NCBI RefSeq assembly: GCF_037038585.1
Contig: NC_092523.1
Coordinates: 44,791,001-44,855,000, forward strand
DNA length: 64,000 nucleotides
From: Patagioenas fasciata
Taxonomy: Eukaryota > Chordata > Aves > Columbiformes > Columbidae
Direction of reading: 5' to 3'
Positions within the stretch are counted from its first letter, which is position 1, and every line of letters starts with the position of its first letter. The notes below the pieces were generated by a model that ran no database searches, was not told where the DNA came from, and saw nothing but the letters and a program-made list of their open reading frames with translations. This document shows positions 28,201-43,200 of this stretch, one piece after another. Position numbers and translations under genes: made by a program.

Positions 28201-31200
28201 CTTCTTAGGTACTAATCAAATATCATACATGTTTTAATGAAGTCTTTGCTTTCAGGCTTTGTATTACCCAGGACACAGATGCAGTTTCTGCAACAGTCTT
28301 GCACATTACAGAAGAGTTTCATCCTTCTAAAGCCTCATTTGATAAGACCAAGGACATCTATAGGTAAGTTACATGGGCACATAAACTCATAGTCATACTA
28401 CTTCCATGTGGAATCTAGCACCAGGCCCAAGACTAGTCAGATCACCAGGATGTTTTTTCCTGTCACAAAAGGTGATGAGCAGACAGCTTACAGTATTGCC
28501 ACCCTTTATTGTTCAAGCCAGCTTATGTATTAGATACAACCCTCAAAACAGGGACAGTGGGAGTATTCAGTCATGTCCTAAAAACAGCACTGAAGAACAC
28601 AGAGAGTACACAGACCCATTGGTCAGCTCCATTTCCACATGTGTAAAAACCAAAACCCCAAATCATTACTTCTCTTTATATCAGCTTCTTGCTTATTTAG
28701 CAATGTTGAAAGGCATGTGCTTTTTTCTGTTTCTTCTTCACAGAAAGTTTTTGAAAAAGCGATGATTCTCTTGCACAATATATCATTTAATGAAAAAAAG
28801 AAATCTGCCACACTCTGCACTGTATAGCTTAACACTCCTTTAGATGTTAGAATAGCTTAAGGATTTGACTAATAATAAAAAAACCCTTTCACTCTTCCAT
28901 CAGTTATTTTCAAAAAGCAAGATCAAAACATCTGAAATACGCAACAGCAATATTTTAATCTGCTTTTCCCCAAGCAAAGAAAGGCACCTATGCTCACAGG
29001 CAACCTATAAGCATATAGGTTCACTTAGGCCAATTACTTATTAATTCACTTAACCAACTTCAACCACCAAGTTTGACCACAGGAGATATATTTCTATCCT
29101 CCAAAAATAAATGGTGAAGATGACAGACTCTTCCCCCTCCTGCTTCAAGGTCACAACATCAACTAAAGTTTACTTTAAGGTAATAAAAGAAAAATCCCCA
29201 CAATATATTTGTGGGAGATAGGTAGAAGATGAGGAAAGAGAAGATTCTGGAAGTGTTATGCGAAAAGCTTGCACCAGAATTTGCACATGACTATGCTGAA
29301 TTTTGTATTTTTCATTCACAATTCTGTAACAAAGTTATTAATTCTTCCACTTTCGGACAAGAAAGCAAATCCTATACACGCTTACAAAAAGAAGCCCCTT
29401 ATTTTCCAACTGCCTCACATTATGATATTCAAAGTCTACTCCATGTCCAATTATAAAAAATATCAACATTTATTCATATCAAAAGTGCCCTTTTAGCTCT
29501 TCACCAACCCCTCCCAACACTATCCTACTTCATATCTCAAGACTCAGTTGTTTTCCTTATATTCAATTGGTAAAAATCTGAACTGGCACACTTGTTTTCT
29601 TCTTCTCTGCTTCTGTCTAAAACAGCTTACTCAGCCATATGTAAATACTGAAGGAAGCCATGTGAGAGTTAGATAATAAAAGTAGTTTTGCATACATACC
29701 TACTACTGAAAGTTTTACTTCTGATATCAAAACTACACAACCCCCAGGGATTCATATTTCTTATGAATGTTTAGCAAGAACAAACATGCTACAATCACTA
29801 CTTTTGGATAACAACTGTTGCTTCTTTCAGTCAGTTTAAAACAGCCTTCAGAAATAAGTTTTGCTAAATGCTAACTGAAACATCATTCACATTACCCCTG
29901 CTTATGTAAAAATTTTCTCATTCTGCTTATACAAGAAAGACCATACAGGTTCTATTCCTCTTTAAGAACTACTTAATAAACAGAATGATAAAAACAGGCA
30001 TGATGAAGGAATACATATTGCTAAGTGACTTACAAAACAAATGAATAAAATTACAGTAGTGTTTTTTTTTTTTTTTTTAAAGCCACGCGAGCACCAATGT
30101 ACTACAAAATGACAAAACAGGTTTTTGATAACACTAGACCCTAGAAAGGTAAGGAAGTAAAAAGACTGACAGCTAACTGAAATGTTTCACTTTGTCTTAA
30201 AATCAATGCATTATGCCACGTCCTGCATATGCTTAAAAATTAGCTGAATTAATATGAGCTTGCACAGATGTTTGGATTTCAGGTTAAATGTGGCTATTTT
30301 GACCAAACACAATGTTTTCTTATTTGACCAGAGAAGTAAAAACCCCACATATAATTTCTCTTCTTTTTCTAACTACGTGACCCTTCCTATTACTCATGTC
30401 AGCTCTGGTAACTGCTGGACCTTTTTGTAAACTAACCAAGTTCTCTGCAGCAGCAACAACTGTCTGTCCCAGCAATTGGAAGTGGATCAGAAACATAGCT
30501 GGAAAAAAGAAGTAGGAGGCAACAGAACCTCCACCTCTTGGTGGCAGCATGAGTTACACTACCTCATTTCAGCCATGGAGCTATATACCTTTAGGAAAGG
30601 GCACAAATAAAATATTCCCTATACACTTCAAATAAGTATTGAGGCTAGTCAGAACATTAATTGGGTTTTCTTGTTCCCAACTCAGTTTTCTGCCTACTTA
30701 GTGAGCCGAACTGAGTCCCTAAGGACAGCCAGTTCAGACAGAATGGAAAGGCCAAGGCCAGCACAAGGGCAAAAAAAGACAAGAGCATGATGCCAGAAAG
30801 CAAAAGAAGAGGGGATGTGATTACTCCCTTCAGCATCAGTGGTCTGTTTTAACAGCTCAGCTTATCTAGCCTCCCCTTCAGAGCAGATCTTTCCTGCATC
30901 TGGAAAACGGTAGGATGAATAAATATCATCTTCAAGTCAAAATAAATAGAATCAAGCTGTCTACGTTCATACAACAGGAAAACTAGGTCTACTAAAGACA
31001 GTAAAACACTACAGTCAAAAGTTTGGAATAGCTTAGAGATATCCTGACAAGTTTTTTTTCCCCAGATTCCATATTAAGCTTAAGTTTCCCTCTTTTTCTC
31101 TTACTTTGGCATATAAGCTACTTCCCTTTGGCTTGTTCAACACTTCTTCCCTTACAGATGTGCAACATGGAGGCAAGATCTCACTTAGGGGAAGCAGACT

Positions 31201-34200
31201 AATTTTTTTCTGGAAAAAAAGCCACAAAAAGTTTGCCCTATTCTGCCCTAAATCAGTAATTTCAGTTAATATAGATCTCTGAACCCTATTTGTTACAAAG
31301 AAAGCTTTTGGTTCACCTTTATATTAATCAGCATGCACGCAATAACTGAAGAGTGACCTATTTCTTTATATTCAAAAACTATCTCAGCTGACCTTAAAGT
31401 ATTTTTGAAAGTGACTAACCGCTCACTACTCCAATGCAACATCTATAGGCTAGAAAAATAAAAAGGCTGAATGGTATACTTTTCTGCTTCTTAGATCAGC
31501 AATCCTGAAAGTAGAATGTTTCTTCTAACACCTTTGGGTGTTAGAATTTGGAAAACGTTGCCCTGAACCACATTTTCAACACAGTTACGTAGCAGTAGAG
31601 GCTCAGACACTGGAGACATGCTGGCACATACCTTAAAAAAAAATACCACAAAGAAGTGAAAGAAACACTATTCATCGTCCAGATTACTTTAATGTAATGC
31701 TTGATCTAGAGGTCATTTACAAGTAAAGCAGAGGGTTCCCCTCTCCACTCTTGCCCCACTTCACAGCATTCTTTCCTTTCTGTTCTGCAAATTGTTACTA
31801 TTTGACCCACTAACACAGGAGATGGGAAAAAAAATAGGGGAAACTAATCAGAAAACTAGAAAGACAAGGGACGATTATTTAACCTGAACTGAAAAGAAAG
31901 GCAATTATCCTTCATACTGCAGTTTGCATACACATAAATCTTGCACATCAGAGTCAAGAATGCAGATTCAGTTTCAAACAACAGGGAAGACTTTCTGGAG
32001 TATCAGTCACCTTCATCAGCAAGAATAACCTAATAGAACTTGCAATTATGTAAAAAACAGCCTTTCAGGCACATGATTATAAAACTAATAGCAACTAAAA
32101 ACGTCCATTCTCCATCAAAAATCATATATATCAAAAAGTCACATGCATACCTGTTTTGCAGCAGTCTAGTCACTTTGCTTACACAGCTGACACTTTGGTG
32201 TCTCAAAGATTTTCTAATCCTTTCATCCAATTTGGTACAAGAGAGATTCTTTCCAAGTAGTACATCATTGCTGTCTCTTGCTCTTTCTATTTGTCCCCCT
32301 GTGCCATTTGTAGCTTTTGATGTACCCCCACACATTTTCTTTTGCTACAAATCCTCTTGTAAAGCTCCTCCAAGGAAATTAAATACCCACTGAAGAGATA
32401 CAGCCTCAAGCTGTTTTTTCTAGTAGAGATCCAACATTAACAATGGTAATTTACCATCAGCTTTCTTCCCTATACAGGAACATAGTCTGCTCAATTTCCT
32501 GTGAGAGGAAAAAAAGGCAAAGAGATCTTCGTATATTCTATAAGCCATTAATGCGGAAAGACAGCTGTAGCTAATGTATTGCTGCAGTTCTTCCAGGCAG
32601 AGGAGCAGACATGACTTTCAAGTTTCAGAAGCCATAGTAGACTTGCTCTTGCTGCTGTCAGAGATTTTCCTACCAGGGCTGGCACAAAGCTGTAGCAGAT
32701 ACGACAGCTAATATTGACTTTAACTATGTTTGTTTCCTGGTATGTGATCAGGTAGCTGGCAATTATGTAGTCACAAGACCCAACCATATGGCCTCTTAAA
32801 AAAATAAAAAGCATAGTTGCTTTTGCAGTGACTCGCCCTTAGTTGCAAGGTTGTTCTAACAGTGGCTACAACACCCTGTTAATGGCTCTCATGTGAGCAA
32901 GCGTCATCTGACAACCCCTAGCAACCTCATATAGCTTAGAAGCAAATAAGAATCTGTCATCATTGACATATGGTTATCACTTAGAAATGACCAACACCAG
33001 AAACACACCAGATATTCTGTGTTGTAATGCTTTTACTTTTAAGAACAAACAGTATTTACACTTGGCCAAGAATTTGAAACTACTATTTTGAAAAGCTTTT
33101 TTAAAAGGGAAAACAACAACCAAAACAAGCTTGTCACAGACATCAAGTTGTTTGATGGGAATTTATAGTCATACGCCTATTAAACCATTGCCTATTAATG
33201 GCAGTACTGATGACCAAAATACCTAATGAAATACTTCTAAGAAAATTTAAGTTTTCAAACAGAACAAAGGAATGTGACATTTTCTTCAGACTCAGGTAAT
33301 TCCACTGTAGAACAAAGTCCTCTTCCCTGTCCCTGCTTTAAAAAGAAGTTTTCCACACGTCCGCTCATAATTAATGTCTTACATAGCTTCGCCCCTGCCA
33401 TTAGTAAAGTTTTAGACATTTTATAAGATAACAGCCATAGTGCTATTTCCCTTCCAGATTAAAAAAGGGAAAATAATCTGGCTAATGGTCACACAATAAT
33501 ACAGCAGTAGAATTAGAAAACAAAGTAAGATTTCAAAACCCGATGCTACGTGCTACCTGCCAAATAGCACAGCACCCTTCTTAAAAAGATTTTGTAATCT
33601 CAGTAAATCCCAACCTCTAAACACTGGATAAAAGTCAAGCAGAAAACTAGAGCAAGGTGAGGTTCAACAACTTGCTCAATTGCAGAGGAAAGGCTATAGC
33701 AATACCAAAACCCTCTGCTTCAATTCCCAGAGTAGTGACAAGTACCAGATCACAATTACTCCTCCTGTCAAGCGAGGGAAACAAATGAAAAGCTTTAGCA
33801 TGTTCTCACCTTATTCAAAGATCAAGGAGAGGGCAACTCCTAGCCCTCACCTCATTGAGTAGGACGATTTTAAACATCAGTCACCTCTGAAGTGCAAATG
33901 GAACAAGCAACTGATGGCCAGGTTCCTACACTAAGACAAGTAATGGATAGCATTTCACTTCTGTCCTATCTTTTCCACAAACAAAAACAAAATTCTGAAA
34001 CATTCAGTTAAATGACCACAATACTTGATTCACAGAGACTAGAACTAGGAACTCCAATAAGCTTATTAAGCAGACACACTACACAACTCTGCCTCATCTG
34101 TAGGATACTATAAATCCCAAAATGCCTGGGGAATTACCACCAAATAATCCATAGAATGGTTTCTGAAAGAAATGCAAACCCACACATGAAAAACACCCTG

Positions 34201-37200
34201 AGTTAAAGGAGCAGACATAGAAAACAGAAGAAAGTGTCCTGCTCTCTAGATACAATCCTCTGGGAAGCAGAGTTAATCACTCTTTTTCTAGGCTATGTGA
34301 CAGCATGTCACCTGCTCTGCTTGTAGGTCATTTCCTGTCCTTCATCTCCACTGCAAGACAATTGGCTAAACGATTTCAACTCAACATAATACTTCAACAA
34401 GAAAATTTGGGGTTCTAGTTAAGAATAATTTTCTGCAGGAGTCACAGCTGTCCACTAAAACTTCAGCACTGTTTTCAAATCTAACAGAATATTGGCAGAG
34501 ACCTCAACAAGGTTTTATTTTCCAAACAACTTTTATAAGCAGGCCAAATAAGTGTGGGAAAACAGAAAGTTTGAATCATACCTGCTGTTTCAGTGAGCAT
34601 TTGTTTTTGCAAAATATACACTTAGCAAAATTGATACACAAAAAATGCCTACGACCCAGACATCCAGGATGTGTGCCAAAACACATGTTTAAAGGTGAAG
34701 CAGAATCTATTTTGGATTGTTTAATGATGAATTTCCCTCTTTTAGTCTGTTGAATAGCTTATGTAGTTGATGTGGGTTCCCTTCCTCCTTCCCAATTTGA
34801 ACTATTTACCCTGCATCGCTCCTCTTTTTAAGACCTTGGATATGGAAGAGTTGTGCTGATGCCACACCACATTCTTTTCCTGCAATGATCTAAAGTAGTC
34901 CTCATATGGTAAAGTACTATTAACCTTTGACAAACCACCTTGTTCAAGCATGATACATAGTTACTGGTTTCACACAAGTTAGGCAGGATACATTGCAGAT
35001 TAGTCAGGCAACAAGTGAAGGAACATGTTATTTGCAGCACATCTCTCTTCAGTTTAGGTTTTCCTGTAGAAGAGAGTTTTGGTAGAGAAAAATAAAGTTC
35101 TTGATAACAGATCACCGTGCAGAAAGGTGACCTTTATTTTTTTAATAAAAAATAATTCTATATATTGCTGTATGAAAAGCAAAACAACATTTGATATGTT
35201 TGTTCACTGAAAAGTTAGAATTTCACAGACTCCTGTCTTAGCAGAGGAGAATATACTGGATTTTTGCAAGCCTGGAAGCATTTTCCATCATCTCTGTTGC
35301 TAGAAAGCAATGCCATCACATGCACATGCAAAAAATGACCACAAAACCCACACATACCTGATAGACGCTAACAAACAGATCTATACAAGTTAAAGTCACC
35401 TAAATTGCACACATCAGCTTTCCACAAACATCAAGAACAGCCTATTAAACCAGTGTTTCACAACTCAGCCCACTTCATAAGTTTGGATTCACTATTAATT
35501 GGCTTATCTCCAAGTCAGAAGTTTGGGAGCTAGGTTTCATACAGTGCCTCAGTGATAATGTAAAAAAGCCTAAACAAACAAAACAAAAATCCCCACACAT
35601 AACAAACAAACACCACACACATAACCCAACAAAAAAACCAACAAGTACAATGTGTTTGAAGTAGTACCATAAACAGCATAGAGACAGTGTCCTCAGTTAC
35701 TAGCACCAGAAATGGAATTCCTTATTAGCAAAGAGACGAGCTCAAGACTTGTAACTGCACAAAAAATGCATATATTTGTGTTTAAGAAAACATGTATTTG
35801 TGTATTCAGAAAAGTGTGTTTATTTTTGTTAAACCAGGACTTCAAACAAAGAAATCTGAAGTGTGAAATCAGATTAGCACCATAGATCCATCACCTAGTC
35901 TTTCCCTCAGTACAGAAAGCCTTGCTTAGCCCTAATCAACTCTCCCCCTTCCAGCCCACTTTTCTCCCTAACCCCCATAGCTTCTAACAGCTAGCGAGCT
36001 CAGTCAATCTAAATTAAATCCACTATTTTGCAGAAGAAGATTCATAGTAATAACATTAATATTTTTAAAGAACTCAAGGGTTTTGGTTTGGTTTTGTTCT
36101 CCTGTTCAGGTTTTAAAGGCACCCCCAGTAACCAACTTCCAGCTTCCACTGGAGCCAAACAGGTTGAGCCAAACGCCAGCAGGCAGTGCAGGGTCCAGCA
36201 GCCCTGCCGAGAACTGGGGCACAGGCTGACTGGCCAGCTGGGCCACCCCACCTCTTCCAGCACTCAGCACCAGGTCTTAGCTGAGGCATCATTCCCATGT
36301 CACTTGTTCCAGCGGTGCCATGTGACTGGGCCACCATCCAGGAACACAGCTACTAAACACAGACACTGCCAAGGCACGTCTGAGAACTGCCTCTGCCAGA
36401 AAATGAGATGAATAGAAATCTCTCATCCTACCAGCTTTACTGCCTCTGCTTTTCCCCACCTTCTCTTGAGCAGAAGGAAGAACTACACATTGCACATCTG
36501 AAGGAGAATTTTGAGCAATAACACAAGGCAGAATCTGGTATTTATAACACTGTAGCAGCTCTTGTTGCATTTCAGCACTGTACGAAAGCACTGACAGATC
36601 TCAGACCCTAGTATCTGCTACGTAAACGAGCAGGCCAGCTCAGACATCCCCACCACACCTCAGGGGTGGTATCCTGAGGCACGGGTTTGGTTGCCTGCTC
36701 TTTCCTGTTCCTTCTCCCTCTTCTGTAAAGCCCTTTTTTTTTTTTTTTTAATTTAAGAAGAAAAAGTTTGTATACAGCTTTCAAGCCTCTGTTCAAAGGA
36801 GTAGTTGTAGAATATGAAAAAAATAATAAAAATATGACTAAGAAACTATCATTTTAGACGTAAGTAAATACATATTAATGCTAACTGATACAGCGATATG
36901 AACAATGTTTGATGTTGAACATTCCCCCCCCAATTTTTTCTAGCTAAATGAAAAAATACTCATTTTGCTAAAACACAAACACCTTCACTCCAAGTAACTA
37001 AAAACACCTGCATATTAACAATTTATTTACGGGTTTCCTCCACTCCTGCTATGAAAAGGCTATGTTCACAAGAGGGTTTTGTAAACTTCAGAAGACACAG
37101 CATTCTCTCTCACACTTTACAACCAAGTAAGTTTCAGGTACTGTCTCCAGGGGTGTGGAAAGCATTGCAAAGCCACTCCTCATCCTTGTTCAGAACACAC

Positions 37201-40200
37201 ACCCCCACCGCACAAGAGAACACTGTCAAGCAGGGCTAGAAGCCTGGTTAGGGGGAGGCGTTACCCAGGGACCCCCTGCTTGTTCCAAGCAAAATTGCCT
37301 CAGAAGTGCTCCCAAAAGTGCATATGCAGCAACACAATTTCCTGGTTTCACATGCATCCTCATAAAATCAAAATATATGAAATCAAAGATCAGGTATAGT
37401 TCTCTAGCAGTGCTGAGAGCTGAACCAGCCCAGGTTTTTTTGATCAGCTAACATATTGGTGAGCCCTCTGTAAATGGTTATATTTAACTGTTGTAAGAGC
37501 AGTACAGTTTTTGATTATTTAAAAATAGAGATTGTAACTGAAATGTTACTCTGCAACAATCATGGAAAGAATGAAGAAAAAAAATATGTTGAATATTTAT
37601 GAAAATTTACTGATACGGGCTACGGGAAAGAACATGTACACAAGAAGCCATGCTTGATCTCTCATGCTATAGCATGAACAGCAAAGTCCATTGCCTCTGC
37701 CTAGATGAATGCCAGGAAATCCTGACTCAGATTGAATGAAGTGATAACATGGACGGATATAACGTCAGCTCCGGCACTTTTCTCTAGTTATAGCCAAAAA
37801 TATGTTTTGCTCCTCTTGTTGTTATAATTTGTCTATTCCATCCAAAACACTTTCCTTAGCCCTCTCTCATAGACAGCATAGAAGGTAGCTTTCCAGTAAC
37901 TAGCACTGAATCTTGAAGCATTATATAAATTTATTTTCAAGTTTCATTGGAAAGGGAAGGAAGAGACATGTCTTAAGACCCTGTACATCAGATCGGGGTA
38001 ATTAAATCACTCATACCATAATACCTTTTCAATGAAAAAGGCTACACACTAAACCAACCAAACCACAGTCCTGTAGCTGACTGGCATGGGCAAACCTAAC
38101 CCTGCTGCAAGACACTATGCAAGAGAGTTACGTTCCGTTTACCACCAATTGCGTAGGACTTTGAATGTATAAATAGTCATTAAGTTATGAAATAGTCTCC
38201 TCCTTAAAGCAGGCCAACCGCTCTAACTACTCACATAGGATCCTAAACATTCTCTCAAAAATACTGGTATTATATTAGACTTAAAAGTTTATACAGCCAG
38301 GTTCATACATAATTACAGTTGACCACACCCAGTAACACACTAAGATTTGGCTGCCAAGTAGCAGTGTGTCAATCATAAAATATTTGGGGAAAAAAAAAAA
38401 AACAGAGAAAAAGCCAGCTGCAACCTTGTCATGTAATAGGAAAATGCTTCACACATTGAAGATTCAGTGACAGAAACAAATTAAAATTTCAGTCAGCAAG
38501 CTTATGTAACAATTACCTATTTAGAGAAATTAGAAACCTTTCTCCTCATGAGAAGGTAGGGACTGGTCAGGCTCCTTCAGTGTTCCCTAGCAAAACATTG
38601 TATAAGAAAGTCCTTTATAATGGACCTGACTTTCTCCCAAGATGAAATCTACCAGAGCAGTCTCACCAGGAGCCTTCTTAACATTTACAGACTCAGGACA
38701 ACTTCATTAAAAAACAAACAAAACTCTCACTTTCTTTTTTAGTCAAAACATGGCCCAAGTTTACAACTCTAATTAAGTTTATATTATAGCAAACTTTTAA
38801 TGCTTCATTAATGCAAATGAAAAGTCACTGCTTCAATCAGGTCTCTAGTTCACATGCCAACATCACATTTCAATATAAATATGCAATTATTTATTTAAGC
38901 AGTAAACAAAGTTTAATTCAGAGGTTCAAGTCATCTTCGACATTCTACCTGTGTAGTGTCAATGTGTACACAGATTCACTGAGCTGACCAATTGTTTCAG
39001 AAAACCCATGTCCACTACAAAATGCAATATTCTGTTTTCATTTTCCTCTCCATTGCATACTTACCACTGGACCCATTATCCAGTCCAGCTATACATAGGC
39101 ATGTTACAGTTACCAAGTGCCACTGTAAAGTGACAAAGAACAATCTGGGTTTCAAATACGCATTATTATACTAGTTCTATTCAAAAGCATTTCCAAACAT
39201 ATTCAGTACCTGAATTGATTCTGAACTTAAATGTATTCCAATCTAGTCCAGATTGGATGACTGACATATCCTAGAGTCTCCCAGTCATGAGGTGTTACCT
39301 ATTCTAGAACTTAGACTCATACACGAAATTGTTTTAGTGCCTAGTAAGCACGCTGTATATCCACAGTCAGATGTCATAAATATCTTTACAATTAGAGAGG
39401 GTTAATATTTTCAACTCTTTAACCTGATGTGATTTAGAAACTCTTAACAGTTGGTGAGGCAGAGGTTGGCACTCCTGAAACTGTTTCAACTGGCTACCAT
39501 GTTAGAGCAACCTTCCTACAGGCTAAAAGCCAAGATCACCTAAGAGCCCAGACGCATGTCACTACAGTTGTCTGCCAAGTGAACTGAAGCAGTTACCAAT
39601 TCCTAGCTCTATATTCCAGCTTCCTCAATACAACTGAGGGCTAGAACACATGAGCCCTCCATAACTATTTCTGCATAAAGTCTGACAGCTTAACACTAAC
39701 TACTGCAAGGGATGGTTATACCACTGACCTTTATACAGACAAGACCAAGGAGGGCTCCAAAACTCTATGTCCAGCAAATAAACAATTACAGCACAGCATG
39801 GCAGAATGCAATAGGACCTTGTGCCACTGCAGCCATTTGCCAAGACCAGAGCCCTAACACAGAGACTAACCTTGCTGCAGTACAGCTGAGCAAAGTGGTT
39901 TCCGCACCTAACTCACTTCTTTCTTGTGCCTGCACCGGAGGTCACCAGCCTTCCTTTCCGGCAGCTTAACAGGTCTCTGCCCAGCTTGTTAAACTCAGTC
40001 ATGTTAAACAAGCCAGGGCTTCAGAAACAAAAGTCTCATGACCTTTCCTATAGTAGGATTTGTCTTAAAAAGCACAACCCATTTTAGAGTGTAAGTTAGA
40101 GAACAGTGTTAAATGTGAAGATTTTAGGAGGTCATTTTGTGGGAACATGAAAGGAAAGGCAAAGAAAGATGACAGATACAAGCACTCAACTGATCAGCAA

Positions 40201-43200
40201 TAGTTAGATGAGCTCATGTGCCCATGCAGAAAAACAAAAGGTAGATATAAAAAAACTGTCCGAACACAAGCCAATCCTTTGAGTTGCAGATTAAAAAAAA
40301 AAAATTCATAACTGTCTTTGCCATATCACAGAGGTTTTTAACATTACAACATTATATTAAATTCTAGAAAAAGATCCACATTCAGTGAAAGATTAGCAAT
40401 TTAAGAATTACCTGCTTAGAACTATGTATTCAACAGTTTGTAGTTCATTCTCTCTGGGGTTTCCTTCAAAAATATCATCTCATGTACTCCACTCAGATAT
40501 TCCATACTCCTACAACTGGGCATTCACATACTCAGCCTCCAGACTTGAGCAATTTCAGGTGTTCGATAATATCCAGATTCAGAATTCAGTACAAAGACTC
40601 TACACAGAAATTCAGAGCACCAAGTTCATTCAAGACACTGTGTCCTTTCATAAGCAAGTAAACTTAATGACAATAAAAGCTAAGGTATTATTGTAAGAAA
40701 CTTCCTGGCTTCATTATAAAATATAAAGTTCTGAAGTGTTCAGATTTGTAATCTGAAAGTCCTAATACCAAATTCAGCCTGTTAGCACCTGATCAATATT
40801 GTCTGATTATTTAGTTAATACAGCTGATTTAATTAGCATGTGTGAAACTCAACTGAGCACCTTGGAGAAGTTGAAGTGTATTGCATTGAGGTGAGAACAT
40901 GCTGCAGAGAAAGCTCCATACTGATTCAGTAATTACATTACACACAGTACAAGTTTCACTTCAGCACAATCTATGGAATGAAAATCATGAGTCAGTTTTA
41001 ACAGCAGCAAATGTGATGCAAAGCCTTCATGCCCATTTATCAGCACAAATCTAAGCATCTCACCAATATCCAGGAAGTGTGCTGACTGACAAAACAGATA
41101 TTTTGGCCATTGGTCATGTAAAAGCACCTGTACTTGCCCTAATTGTAGTGGGGAAGGCACAGGCACTATTACTGAAACTCCTAAGCTCATCCTCAAAAGA
41201 ATGCTTTGCCTTGCAGTCTGCACAGAAGCCTGTCTTTTGATTTCAATCTTGCATAAAAGACCATGACATTGATATGGTATTCAAGCAACAAACACATACA
41301 AACAGGGCAAACTGAGTGAAGAGAGGCAACAAGCACTGTTAGGCTGAGAAAGTAAAATGGAGAAGAACCTGAGCCTGAAGATTAAGAAGTGGACGCAGAG
41401 CGCACACACAGATGATTAATGACAGGCAGAGGTGAACAACCACATCCATGCCCATCAGTCAGGTCAGTAACAATCTGACAGGATTGCAGGAAGTGCACCC
41501 AAAGATGCAGACAGACACGTGCTGTCTTCACACACAAGCACCCAACTCAAAGCCCTCCTTTTCTGCTTATTCTCTCTAGGAAGCCTGTTAACTACCATTC
41601 TACAGAACTGCATTCCTCATCTTTTGCTTAAGAAGTGTACCCATGGAAACCTCCACATAGCAAAGACTGATAATTAGGATAGCATAGAAACATTCTTACA
41701 ACACTTTAAGTTGCATGCAAGATGACAGTGTGCTCTTAATCAAGGGTGTACTTAGTAAACACAACTGCTGACAAATATAAAACACAAAACATGGCTCTAA
41801 AACTGAGTCTTCTATTCAGAAGCTATCCCTGAACATCACTAAGGTGCAAACTAGATTACAGGTGAAAGCACACAACTGTTAGCATCAGAGGAATACCTAA
41901 AGGAACAGGTATATCACCAAGGTTTGTAGCACAGGTTGTCAGTATTAATCCAAATAATTCAATTTGCAAAAGAAGTCCTCAGCAGCTTCAATATTACTGA
42001 AATGCCAGAACAAGAAATAAATCACTTTTATGAAAAAAATTACTCCATTTTCTGGCCCCTCTGACCCCAGCTATTTTGTCACATCTACTCTCACTGGGCT
42101 TTTGGTCTCCTGTTACTCACTGCTCAGACCAAACCTACAGCTAAAGGCCACTACGATGCACTGGAAAACCTACATCCCACTATGTCAATATGGAATGACA
42201 TGGTGACTTACGATTATGACATTTTTGTCAAACCTCTTCCATCTTGCATTCTGTTCAAGTTTTAATAAAGCTATTCTGCTACTTCAACTAATTTTACATA
42301 CAAAAAGTTAGGAAGTTTACATAAGTTTATATGAAGCCAGCCTCTACTGGTAATAAAGCTCTGCATCAGATTTTAAAAAGTTTCTCTAGGAATTCAGCTT
42401 TTATGAATGAATGTCCACATTGTTCAGCCTCAAGCAGCTCTATTTTCTCACGTCAATCAATTTATGTCAAGAGACAAGTATTCCCTACAGCATTAGCATC
42501 ATTGCTTTAGATTGTAGTGTATTCTGCTTTAAATCGTGCTACCAACAAGGGAAGGTAGCTCCAAGGCTTTCTGTTGCTGCCATTCCCCAAATCACCTTCT
42601 ACTGAGACCAGTATGTGGCAGAATACTCACCTGCCCAGTTTTGGACATGTAAACAGCAAAAGTACCCTAAGAATCAAGAATCAAGCACCTACTATCCAAC
42701 TACACATCAGTTTAAGAGTCGGGTGCATAGGAAATACACTACTAGCTGGTTATGCCACATGTATAAGTCACTTGTAAATCAGAAATAAGATAATCCAACG
42801 GCAAAGCCATTTTGATCAGTCGAGTAAGAATGCATCTTTTCATGGAATTAAACAACCAAGGTACATCCATCTCTCTCATAATGTCAGTAGCTTATGCATT
42901 TCCACACAGTTTTTTAGCCATCTGTGGCCAAAAGAAAAAAAAACAAACCCACCAAAAAACAAACAAAAGGACAAAAGAAAGTGGTATCTTCTTGCAACTT
43001 CAAGAGAAAATGAGAGTTAGTCTCAGAGAAAATCTAGAAGACAGCAACGTGTAAGAGACGGAAGATCCAAATAACTTTAGAAGGAGAATGGCCTTCATTC
43101 CTAAAAGCTGAAAAGAAGACAAGGGATTTGTTTTCCTTCAAAATAGCCCCAGGATGGAAGTGTGGGTTTCTACCTCATAAGACCATACTTTCTATCACTT

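Noticed and set aside
36028..36411. 127-codon plus-strand open frame
   Set aside because: It lies in a GC-richer patch where both strands are open, with no similarity and no exon borders.
40933..41223. 96-codon minus-strand open frame in FNIP2 intron 1 with leucine-rich, vaguely protein-like content
   Set aside because: No motif or family recognised, and no consensus splice pair that keeps the FNIP2 frame was seen.
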